Positions 1 to 5,360 of a DNA stretch of 10,420 nucleotides are shown in pieces; position 1 is the first letter of the stretch; the number at the start of each line of letters is the position of its first letter. The stretch spans positions 1 to 10,420 of the forward strand of contig JAQRMT010000050.1 of the NCBI GenBank assembly GCA_028599035.1, given 5' to 3'. The notes beneath the pieces are model-generated. The model had not been told where the DNA came from. It saw only the letters and a program-made list of their open reading frames with translations, and searched no databases. Source of the DNA: Gammaproteobacteria bacterium (GTDB lineage Bacteria; Pseudomonadota; Gammaproteobacteria; PS1; Pseudothioglobaceae). The translations under genes and the position numbers were made by a program.

Positions 1-1
1 A

Positions 2-64
2 CTACAAATAAATAGTCAAACTGCCACTAATGACAGCAACAACTTAATCAATAAAACCGACTAA
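2..64 (+). CDS. Possible 3' end of a gene entering from the left edge (partial)
   Basis: One plus-strand frame is open from the window edge to a TAA at 62-64, giving about 20 residues rich in Asn, Thr, Gln and Ser, as in a disordered C-terminal tail. The other two plus frames hit stops within the first 15 bases. If real, the gene would be convergent with rpsT and could share the terminator at 94-121. Twenty open codons can easily arise by chance, no family can be recognised, and the next bases to the left would settle it. Confidence 0.3.
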   Translation, partial: LQINSQTATNDSNNLINKTD

Positions 65-93
65 GCACAACAATTAACCACTTGCCACTAACA

Positions 94-121
94 AATAAAG
101 CCCTCAAAAGAGGGCTTTATT
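94..121 (-). terminator. Rho-independent terminator of rpsT, possibly bidirectional
   Basis: A perfect 12-bp stem (AATAAAGCCCTC paired with GAGGGCTTTATT) closes a 4-nt loop 20 bases beyond the rpsT stop. On the minus strand the GC-rich core is followed by a T-rich stretch (TTTATTTG). The plus strand is also T-rich after the core, so it could equally stop a convergent gene arriving from the left. Confidence 0.85.
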
Positions 122-141
122 ACAGGAAATATGCTGTTGGT

Positions 142-402
142 TTATAGTGCTTTAATCTGTGCGTTGAGGCGAGATTTTTTTCTGCCTGCTTGGTTTTTGT
201 TCATTAAGCCTTTACTGACTGCTTGGTCAATCTCTTTTTGCATTTTAGCAAAGCCGCCTTGTGCGTCTTTTTTGTTGCCATCTACTAAAGCGTAAGCGAC
301 TTTTTTGATAAAGGTGCGAACTTTGGCACGAATTTGAGAATTGTGTTTGTTGCGTTTAACTGCTTGTCTTGCGCGTTTCTTAGAACCTGCTGAATTAGCC
401 AT
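142..402 (-). CDS. rpsT: 30S ribosomal protein S20
   Basis: This encodes ribosomal protein S20, an early-binding protein of the 16S rRNA 5' domain in the small subunit. The 86-residue length is typical. The protein is very basic, with the family N-terminus (MANSAGSKKRARQ) and the conserved C-terminal region around MNKNQAGRKKSRLN. No convincing Shine-Dalgarno sequence precedes the ATG; the leader is A/T-rich and about 25 nt long if the promoter at 435-463 is used. E. coli S20 regulates its own translation and also has a weak start region, but whether that applies here is inference. The gene lies downstream of hflD on the same strand, yet it has its own promoter and a strong terminator, so it is probably also transcribed alone. 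Confidence 0.98.
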   Translation of the reverse strand: MANSAGSKKRARQAVKRNKHNSQIRAKVRTFIKKVAYALVDGNKKDAQGGFAKMQKEIDQAVSKGLMNKNQAGRKKSRLNAQIKAL

Positions 403-434
403 TGTATAAATTATGAAATGAATAAAAAGGCGTA

Positions 435-463
435 ATTATAAAGTCTAAAGCATTAAAAGTCCA
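435..463 (-). promoter_or_regulatory. Sigma-70-type promoter for rpsT
   Basis: On the minus strand a consensus -10 box TATAAT (435-440) lies 17 bp downstream of TGGACT (458-463), which matches 4 of 6 bases of the -35 consensus. Transcription would start near 428, leaving a short leader before the rpsT ATG at 402. The -35 box overlaps the last codons of hflD. This assignment is by motif only. Confidence 0.6.
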
Positions 464-1058
464 TAGTGTTTATTAATTTAAGTGCTTGTTTTTTATTAAA
501 CAGCAAATGCCAAGTTTTGCCGCCTTGTGACTTCCACAAGGATGCGGCTCGAATGCCTGCCAATAGTAATGCTCTGATGTGGTTAGCGGTGTGTCTGTTG
601 GATAAATAGATTTGTTCTCCATTAACCATAATTGTTGGATTGAGTTCGCCCAAGGTGGATTTGTAGAGCTCGGCTAAACGAGCTAAAGAGTTAGAATGAC
701 CAATGTCAAAAAATTCTTGTTTTTTTATATGTGCAATCTCGGTTGATATTTGCGATAAGAACGCTTGATTTTTCATTAGTTTCTTTTCAAGATTGATGAG
801 TGCCAAAGAATAAAAGATGATACTTTGTATGTTTTTTGTTTTCTTACTAAAGGCGGCTTTCAGTGAATTAAGCCCAACAGACAAGTCTTTTGGCGAGTGA
901 AACACATCTTCGATATTGGTGCTATTGGTAACAATACTCTTTAGGCTAACTTCATCGCCCTTGCTGTCGCAAACGCCTGTGCGTGCTAATTGGTCAACCA
1001 GGGTTGCGCTTTGTAGTAGGGAGGCAAGTGCTAGGGTGCGTTGTTTTAGATTGTTCAT
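453..1058 (-). CDS. hflD: HflD-like protein (YcfC family)
   Basis: The product is a 201-residue protein of the HflD (YcfC) family. In E. coli, HflD is a membrane-associated protein named for its effect on lambda lysogeny through CII; its ordinary cellular role is unclear. Family hallmarks are the N-terminal helix (about residues 5-27, TLALASLLQSATLVDQLA) and the C-terminal block at about 144-190, with IMVNGEQIYL, HIRALLLAGIRAASLW and the GGKTWHLLF region. Length is slightly below the E. coli protein (about 213). The gene follows mnmA by 12 nt, the same mnmA-hflD order as in E. coli, which supports the call. There is no purB after it; rpsT follows instead. An AGGA lies about 16 nt before the ATG, rather far for a ribosome site, so translation may depend on coupling with mnmA. 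Confidence 0.93.
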   Translation of the reverse strand: MNNLKQRTLALASLLQSATLVDQLARTGVCDSKGDEVSLKSIVTNSTNIEDVFHSPKDLSVGLNSLKAAFSKKTKNIQSIIFYSLALINLEKKLMKNQAFLSQISTEIAHIKKQEFFDIGHSNSLARLAELYKSTLGELNPTIMVNGEQIYLSNRHTANHIRALLLAGIRAASLWKSQGGKTWHLLFNKKQALKLINTMDF

Positions 1059-1070
1059 TTTTTTGTAATA

Positions 1071-2138
1071 TTAATTCCTGGTTTCTATGATAGCGCCACC
1101 CAGACAAGCATCTTGTGTATAAAAAACCACTGATTGTCCGGGTGTAATAGCGCGTTGTGGTTGTTCAAAATTAACTTTAATCTCTCCATTTTTCTCACTA
1201 ATTGTGCAGTTTTGTGATGCTTGGCGGTAGCGTATTTTAGCACTACATTCTAATGGGAATATTGGTGGTGTTGTAATCCAATGTGGATTTGAGGCGTTTA
1301 AACATTGGTGATAAAGCAGTGGATTATCGCCCTGTACCACGACTAATTCATTACTATCCAGTCGTTTATCAGCCACAAACCAAGGCTCGCCTGATGTGCC
1401 AAATCCGCCACCGATTTCCAAGCCTTTGCGTTGACCAATGGTGTAGAAAGCTAACCCTTGATGGTGTTTGATAAATTGCCCGTTTTCGTCAATAATATTG
1501 CCTTGCTGTTTGGGCAGATAAGTGGATAAAAACTCAGAAAAATTACGCTCACCGATAAAGCAAATGCCTGTGGAATCTTTTTTATCGGCTGTAATAAAGC
1601 CATTCTCTGCGGCAATTTTTCTTACTTCGTCTTTGTTGATTTCACCCAAAGGAAACAGGCTGCTTGAAAGTTGGTATTGATTGAGTAAGTGCAGGAAATA
1701 ACTTTGGTCTTTATTGTTGTCTAACCCTGTCTTGAGTTGATAAACGCCATTTTTCTCTTCAATGCGAGCATAATGCCCTGTGGCAATTTTGTCTGCACCT
1801 AGTGCTAGTGCGTAGTCTAAAAATGCCTTAAATTTTATTTTTTGATTACACAAAACATCAGGATTAGGAGTGCGACCTTTTTTGTGTTCTTGCAAAAAAT
1901 GTGCAAACACATCCTCCCAATAGTCGCTTGAAAAATTAACCGTATGTAACTTAATCCCCAGTTTGTCTGCCACTTTTTGCGCATCAAACAAATCTTGCTG
2001 TGCCGTGCAATGCCCCTCTTTATCATCTTCTTCCCAGTTTTTCATAAACAAAGCCTCAACCTCAAAGCCTTGTTTGAGTAGCATATAAGCCGCAACAGAA
2101 GAATCAACGCCACCTGAGAGTCCAACAATTATTTTCAT
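1071..2138 (-). CDS. mnmA: tRNA-specific 2-thiouridylase MnmA
   Basis: MnmA adenylates and thiolates U34 of tRNA-Lys, tRNA-Glu and tRNA-Gln in the cytoplasm, giving the 2-thio part of mnm5s2U. The 355-residue protein starts with the N-type ATP pyrophosphatase PP-loop (GLSGGVDSS, residues 6-14). The two catalytic cysteines are in place: C97 in NPDVLCNQ and C193 in STGICFIGER. The tRNA-binding segment GRTPNPD and the C-terminal beta-barrel (about 280-355, with ITPGQSVVFY) are also present, so the enzyme appears complete. In E. coli sulfur arrives through IscS and the TusA-TusBCD-TusE relay; none of those genes is in this window. The ATG overlaps the phoH stop as ATGA (2135-2138) and no Shine-Dalgarno is seen, suggesting translational coupling to phoH. 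Confidence 0.98.
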   Translation of the reverse strand: MKIIVGLSGGVDSSVAAYMLLKQGFEVEALFMKNWEEDDKEGHCTAQQDLFDAQKVADKLGIKLHTVNFSSDYWEDVFAHFLQEHKKGRTPNPDVLCNQKIKFKAFLDYALALGADKIATGHYARIEEKNGVYQLKTGLDNNKDQSYFLHLLNQYQLSSSLFPLGEINKDEVRKIAAENGFITADKKDSTGICFIGERNFSEFLSTYLPKQQGNIIDENGQFIKHHQGLAFYTIGQRKGLEIGGGFGTSGEPWFVADKRLDSNELVVVQGDNPLLYHQCLNASNPHWITTPPIFPLECSAKIRYRQASQNCTISEKNGEIKVNFEQPQRAITPGQSVVFYTQDACLGGAIIETRN

Positions 2139-3052
2139 TCAAACTTATCGTATGCAGATACAATGCGTTGCACGAGATTGTGACGAACCACATCTTTGGT
2201 CGCAAAATGACAAAAAGCAATTTTATCTTCGTTTGCCAATACTTTGGCGGCGTGAATGAGTCCGGAGTGCTTTGGATTGGCTAAGTCAATTTGTGTGATG
2301 TCGCCGGTAATCACCATTTTTGAGCCAAAACCGAGACGGGTTAAAAACATTTTCATTTGTGGAATAGTGGTGTTTTGTGCTTCGTCTAAAATAATAAAGG
2401 CTTCATTCAGTGTGCGACCACGCATAAATGCTAGGGGCGCAACTTCAATGATATTTTTATCTAGCAATTTTTCGACTTTATCAAAGCCCAGCATTTCATA
2501 CAAGGCATCGTAGATAGGGCGAAGATAGGGGTCGACTTTTTCATTCATATCGCCAGGTAAAAACCCCAGTTTTTCTCCTGCCTCAACCGCAGGGCGAACT
2601 AAAATAAGTCGGCGTACCGCAGAAGACTCTAGGGCTTCAACCGCACGCGCTACAGCGAGGTAAGTTTTCCCCGTGCCTGCAGGGCCAATGCCAAAGGTGC
2701 AATCTTTGTTTTTAATATCTAGGGCATATTTCTGTTGATTTTTACTCCTAATATGAATGAATTTGCGTTTGGTCTTAATATTGATCGCTTGTTCTGGCAA
2801 ATTTGTATGAGAACACGCCTTAATTGCCATTTCCACATCGTGAATTTCAATGGTTTGACTGTTACTTAGTGCCGCTAAATCTTGCAATACTCTGGCTGCA
2901 ATATGCTGGTTATCGCCTTGAATGACAAAATCTTCACCCTTGTTGCTAATTTCAACATTTAGGCTTTTGGCAAGGGTTTCTAAATGCCTGTCAAACGAGC
3001 CACAAATGCTGGCTAATTGTTCTGAGCTGTTAATTTCAAGAGTAAGATTCAT
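2135..3052 (-). CDS. ybeZ: PhoH-like ATPase (YbeZ)
   Basis: This is a cytoplasmic P-loop NTPase of the PhoH/YbeZ family, linked in E. coli to YbeY and to ribosomal RNA maturation; the exact activity is unsettled. In the 305-residue protein the first 100 or so residues form a KH-like N-terminal region. The ATPase domain follows, with Walker A GPAGTGKT (123-130), the conserved LVRPAVEAGEKLGFLPGD stretch (151-168), Walker B FIILDEAQNTT (219-229) and the VITGDITQIDL motif (247-257). It is about 40 residues shorter than the E. coli protein, mostly at the N-terminus. In Gammaproteobacteria the usual order is miaB-ybeZ-ybeY. Here ybeY is replaced by mnmA (4-nt overlap), and miaB is 2.8 kb upstream beyond an oppositely oriented cassette. 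Only 23 bp separate its start from the divergent gene at 3076, and no clear Shine-Dalgarno is visible. Confidence 0.96.
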   Translation of the reverse strand: MNLTLEINSSEQLASICGSFDRHLETLAKSLNVEISNKGEDFVIQGDNQHIAARVLQDLAALSNSQTIEIHDVEMAIKACSHTNLPEQAINIKTKRKFIHIRSKNQQKYALDIKNKDCTFGIGPAGTGKTYLAVARAVEALESSAVRRLILVRPAVEAGEKLGFLPGDMNEKVDPYLRPIYDALYEMLGFDKVEKLLDKNIIEVAPLAFMRGRTLNEAFIILDEAQNTTIPQMKMFLTRLGFGSKMVITGDITQIDLANPKHSGLIHAAKVLANEDKIAFCHFATKDVVRHNLVQRIVSAYDKFE

Positions 3053-3075
3053 ATTCGGTATATTTTATAGGTAAA

Positions 3076-3465
3076 ATGCAGCGTATGAATTTTAATAAAA
3101 ATAGAGTGAAGACTATTTATGCAGTGATATTTGCATCCCTATTTCAGTTGCTTTCTTCAACGGTTTTTGCTTTAACACTTGGCTCTGAACAAGGCGGCAA
3201 GTATCTCACCGTTTGTACAATGCAGGGTTATAAGCAGATTTGGGTCAATGCAGACAACGAACAACACGACACCAATTCTGCTGATTTAAGCTGCCCATAT
3301 TGTTTGTTAAATATGGGGGCATTAGATGCCATAAATACCAATGCAGAGTATTATCTTAATTTTTCAGATGAATACACTAATAGTTTTATCACTGTTCAAA
3401 ACACTATTCAATCAAAGTTTTTATTAAAGTTTTTAGCCATTCGTGCGCCGCCTATTTTAAGTTAA
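3076..3465 (+). CDS. DUF2946-like exported cysteine protein of the copper cassette
   Basis: This is a 129-residue exported protein resembling DUF2946, a family of unknown function often found beside copper genes. It has a basic N-terminus and hydrophobic stretch (about 13-32) ending in VFA, a plausible signal peptide. A cysteine (C47) follows in a YLTVCTMQG strand, then a CPYC motif (C73, C76) followed by LLNMGA, and a C-terminal AIRAPP (121-126) that matches the family's terminal ARAPP-type motif. The three cysteines suggest metal binding or thiol chemistry in the periplasm, which is inference. The start is uncertain: ATG 3076 has AGGT only 3 nt upstream, while ATG 3085 (126 residues) has it at 12 nt. 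It is the first gene of the plus-strand block and lies only 23 bp from the phoH start. The family call is from remembered motif layout only. Confidence 0.6.
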   Translation: MQRMNFNKNRVKTIYAVIFASLFQLLSSTVFALTLGSEQGGKYLTVCTMQGYKQIWVNADNEQHDTNSADLSCPYCLLNMGALDAINTNAEYYLNFSDEYTNSFITVQNTIQSKFLLKFLAIRAPPILS

Positions 3466-3479
3466 TGTCGTAACAAAAT

Positions 3480-3495
3480 CTTTGTACTTACAAAG
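3480..3495 (+). promoter_or_regulatory. 16-bp dyad, candidate operator upstream of the PCu(A)C gene
   Basis: CTTTGTA and TACAAAG form a perfect 7-bp inverted repeat around a 2-bp centre (CT). The centre is too small for an RNA hairpin loop, so a dimeric DNA-binding protein site is the natural reading. It lies 14 bp past the DUF2946-like stop and about 75 bp before the next start. No known regulator consensus was matched with confidence. Confidence 0.35.
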
Positions 3496-3506
3496 GTGCA
3501 AAGTAG

Positions 3507-3529
3507 TCTGCTTCTAATTTGGAGGCAGA
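3507..3529 (+). other. Intergenic hairpin between the DUF2946-like and PCu(A)C genes
   Basis: TCTGCTTCT and GGAGGCAGA can form a 9-bp RNA stem with two G-U pairs around the loop AATTT. No U-run follows, so it is not a standard rho-independent terminator. It may be an mRNA processing or stability element separating the first cassette gene from the chaperone gene. Confidence 0.35.
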
Positions 3530-3555
3530 ATAACAGCAACAACTTAAATTCTTAA

Positions 3556-3562
3556 AGAAGGA
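3556..3562 (+). promoter_or_regulatory. Strong ribosome binding site of the PCu(A)C gene
   Basis: AGAAGGA lies 7 nt before the ATG at 3570. It is one of the few clear Shine-Dalgarno sequences in the window and fixes the start of the copper chaperone gene, suggesting it is translated at a higher level than its neighbours. Confidence 0.75.
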
Positions 3563-3569
3563 AAACACT

Positions 3570-4070
3570 ATGTTTAATAAAACAAAAAAACTTGTATTGG
3601 CGACTACTACGCTAATAACGCTAAATAGCGCCATTGCAATGGAGCATCATCACATGAACCAAACCATAGCCGAAAAGGTTATGATAAACAATCCATGGGT
3701 GCGCTCAGCGCCGCCTAATACACCTATGCTGGGTGCATTTATGGAAATTCACAATAATTCTAATCAGGCTGTTAAATTGTTGTCTGCGGACAGTAAAGGC
3801 TACAAACGACTTGAATTACACAAGACTCAGTATGAGGATGGCATGATGAAGATGGTTAAGCAAGATTTTATGCCTATCCCAGCTCATGGAAAATTAACTT
3901 TAAAGCCAGGCAGTTGGCATATTATGTTGATTGCCCCCGAGTCAGTGCCACGCGAGGGCGACACGGTGATGATTGACTTGGTATTTGATAATGGTTTGTC
4001 AAAAACCGTGCATGCTCCAGTCAGGAAAGCAAAGAAAATGATGGGCAATCACCATCATATGATGCATTAG
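3570..4070 (+). CDS. PCu(A)C periplasmic copper chaperone with His/Met-rich ends
   Basis: PCu(A)C proteins carry Cu(I) in the periplasm and, with SCO proteins, supply copper to the Cu(A) and Cu(B) centres of terminal oxidases. The 166-residue precursor has a signal peptide (about 1-23, ending SAIA). The copper site matches the family pattern exactly: H84, ten residues, M95, twenty-one residues, H117, one residue, M119 (LELHKTQYEDGMMKM and the later GSWHIM). Two unusual features add possible copper ligands: the mature N-terminus begins MEHHHM, and the C-terminus ends in a Met/His tail (MMGNHHHMMH, 157-166). Such tails occur in some family members and could bind Cu(II) or buffer copper; that is inference. 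The SCO gene lies two genes downstream, consistent with Cu(A) assembly. A strong ribosome site fixes the start. Confidence 0.93.
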   Translation: MFNKTKKLVLATTTLITLNSAIAMEHHHMNQTIAEKVMINNPWVRSAPPNTPMLGAFMEIHNNSNQAVKLLSADSKGYKRLELHKTQYEDGMMKMVKQDFMPIPAHGKLTLKPGSWHIMLIAPESVPREGDTVMIDLVFDNGLSKTVHAPVRKAKKMMGNHHHMMH

Positions 4071-4089
4071 CAAAGGAAATATTTAAACA

Positions 4090-4117
4090 AGACCTTTATA
4101 TAATTATGTAAAGGTCT
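4090..4117 (+). other. Intergenic hairpin between the PCu(A)C and DsrE-like genes
   Basis: AGACCTTTA (4090-4098) pairs perfectly with TAAAGGTCT (4109-4117). One G-U and two A-U pairs extend it to a 12-bp stem with loop AATT. On the plus strand it is followed by CCAAAC, so it lacks the U-run of a terminator. It is better read as a 3' stability or processing element for the chaperone mRNA, or an attenuating structure. On the minus strand a T-rich stretch follows, so termination of antisense transcription is also possible. Confidence 0.45.
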
Positions 4118-4143
4118 CCAAACATACAACAAGGATACATATT

Positions 4144-4599
4144 ATGAAAAATTTAAACTTTATCATTAGAGCAATGGCATTTTTGCTTATTACAAGCGTC
4201 GTTACTGTAACTCATGCGGAGCCCCCAAAAGGCGGGCTATTCGTTAATTTAACCACTGATAACACTCGGGCAGCGACTAAAGCAATTATGTTTGCACATA
4301 AAAAAGTATTAAAGCGTGGGTATAAGCCAGTGGCAATTTGGCTAAATGTTCGAGGTATTTATTTAGCAGATAAAGATCGCACCCCTCGTGCTCAAGATTT
4401 AAAGAGGCGCAAGGGTAAATCTATTCAAGGCTTACTGAAAGCCTTCATTAAAGATGGCGGCATAGTCATTGCGTGCAGAGCTTGCTCAAAAGCGGCGGGA
4501 TTTGAACAGGCTGATTTTATTGATGGTGTGAAAATGGGTAATGCAAAGCTCATTTCGGAACTATTGTTTAATCCTATGGTTAAAACCCTTTCTTGGTAA
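4144..4599 (+). CDS. Exported DsrE-family-like protein with a CxxC motif
   Basis: This 151-residue protein has a signal peptide (about 1-25, ending THA) followed by a compact alpha/beta domain resembling the DsrE/DsrF/TusD fold family. Visible signs are the first strand GGLFVNLTTDN (30-40), a helix (about 41-57), a second strand KPVAIWLNVRG (61-71), and a strand ending at the cysteines, GGIVIACRACSKAAG (105-119). The last motif contains C111 and C114. Cytoplasmic DsrE/TusD proteins pass persulfide sulfur through a conserved Cys near this position; here export puts any such chemistry in the periplasm. An AAGGA 9 nt upstream supports the start. Position between PCu(A)C and SCO genes suggests a thiol, sulfur or copper role in oxidase assembly or copper detoxification, but no substrate can be named. 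Alternatively it is a periplasmic sulfur-oxidation accessory. Confidence 0.75.
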   Translation: MKNLNFIIRAMAFLLITSVVTVTHAEPPKGGLFVNLTTDNTRAATKAIMFAHKKVLKRGYKPVAIWLNVRGIYLADKDRTPRAQDLKRRKGKSIQGLLKAFIKDGGIVIACRACSKAAGFEQADFIDGVKMGNAKLISELLFNPMVKTLSW

Positions 4600-4630
4600 T
4601 TGTGCCAATCAGGTAAAAACCCTATATTTT

Positions 4631-4635
4631 AAGGA
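4631..4635 (+). promoter_or_regulatory. Shine-Dalgarno placed for an upstream mini-ORF rather than for the SCO ATG
   Basis: AAGGA lies 32 nt before the SCO ATG at 4668, too far to serve it, but only 6 nt before GTG at 4642. That GTG opens a short frame ending on the SCO start. No other Shine-Dalgarno is seen close to 4668. Confidence 0.45.
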
Positions 4636-4641
4636 AATACG

Positions 4642-4671
4642 GTGAGCAATCATCGTATATTAATCTTATGA
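4642..4671 (+). CDS. Possible 9-codon leader ORF coupled to the SCO gene
   Basis: GTG at 4642 opens a frame encoding MSNHRILIL and ending in TGA at 4669-4671. The TGA overlaps the SCO ATG (4668-4670) as ATGA, and an AAGGA sits 6 nt before the GTG. This arrangement would let ribosomes finish the mini-ORF and restart on the SCO start, which itself lacks a visible Shine-Dalgarno. The peptide has one His and no Cys or Met run, so a metal-sensing role is not evident. It could be chance; a conserved ATGA overlap in relatives would be the best support. Confidence 0.35.
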   Translation: MSNHRILIL

Positions 4672-5345
4672 ATAATAAATTACTTAGCGGCATTGGTGTG
4701 ATTGCATTGGCGATTGCGGCGTTTTATTTTGCGACCGCTGGTAAGGACTATCAAGCGTTAAAAAAACAATTGAAAGTTTCTTACATCCTGCATAATCCAG
4801 ACAAACCACTGCCTGAATTTTCTTTGCTTGATCATAATCGTCAATTATTTGATAATGCACGCTTAAAGGAGGGCTGGTCGTTGCTGTTGTTTATGTATAC
4901 GCATTGCCCTGATATTTGCCCAACCGAGTTGTTTGATATGTCTCGCCTAAAAGACATTATGGAGGAGGATAAAACAGCAAATATGCCAAGCGTTGTTGCC
5001 ATTACTTTTGATGCGCTTAGAGACACGCCTGAGGTCATGAAGGAATATATTACCCATTTTGACAAAGATTTTATTGGCGTATCTGGCGACCAAGCGCAGA
5101 TTGACCGGCTTATCAAGCCTTTTGGCGCTTATTATGAGCGGGTTGTTTATGATGAAAAGAGCAAGCCTGTTATCTTAAAAGCCAGCGATGAATTGCCAAA
5201 AGGCGCACTTGAAAAGGGGTATATCATCAATCACACTGCTTGGATTTATTTAATTAATCCTAAGGGTGAGATTTTTGCCGGCTTTCCCTCACCGCATAAA
5301 CCCAGTGCTATGGCGCAGGATATCAAACTCTTGATGCATTATTAA
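4668..5345 (+). CDS. SCO1/SenC family copper protein for cytochrome oxidase assembly
   Basis: SCO proteins are membrane-anchored, thioredoxin-fold copper proteins that metallate, or reduce the cysteines of, the Cu(A) site of cytochrome c oxidase subunit II. The 225-residue protein has an N-terminal membrane anchor (about 5-23) without a lipobox, so the domain faces the periplasm. Copper ligands are intact: C80 and C84 in CPDICP, and H189 in NHTAWIYLINPKG. The usual SVDPERDTPE segment appears here as the variant ITFDALRDTPE (112-122). An insertion-like charged stretch at 164-184 precedes the His strand, as in many bacterial homologues. It belongs to the plus-strand cassette; the next gene starts 15 nt after its stop. 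It may be translated by restart from a mini-ORF at 4642. Confidence 0.95.
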   Translation: MNNKLLSGIGVIALAIAAFYFATAGKDYQALKKQLKVSYILHNPDKPLPEFSLLDHNRQLFDNARLKEGWSLLLFMYTHCPDICPTELFDMSRLKDIMEEDKTANMPSVVAITFDALRDTPEVMKEYITHFDKDFIGVSGDQAQIDRLIKPFGAYYERVVYDEKSKPVILKASDELPKGALEKGYIINHTAWIYLINPKGEIFAGFPSPHKPSAMAQDIKLLMHY

Positions 5346-5360
5346 GAGTTTCACAATCTT

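Noticed and set aside
22..99. Short direct repeats TGCCACTAA (22-30, 83-91) and ACAAATAAA (4-12, 91-99).
   Set aside because: There are only two copies each, with unequal spacing and no array structure; not a CRISPR or iteron set.
1283..1471. Open frame of 62 codons on the plus strand inside mnmA.
   Set aside because: It lies wholly within a clear gene, on the opposite strand, with no family-like sequence and no ribosome site.
2256..2513. Open frame of 85 codons on the plus strand inside phoH.
   Set aside because: It is antisense to the conserved ATPase domain and its sequence is explained by that domain.
33..3547. A shared 15-mer ACAGCAACAACTTAA at 33-47 and 3533-3547.
   Set aside because: It is a single low-complexity match without flanking similarity or symmetry, and could be chance in an AT-rich window.
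1071..4599. The DsrE-like protein as a sulfur donor to MnmA through a Tus-like relay.
   Set aside because: DsrE resembles TusD, but this one has a signal peptide and is predicted to be periplasmic, while MnmA is cytoplasmic and encoded on the opposite strand.
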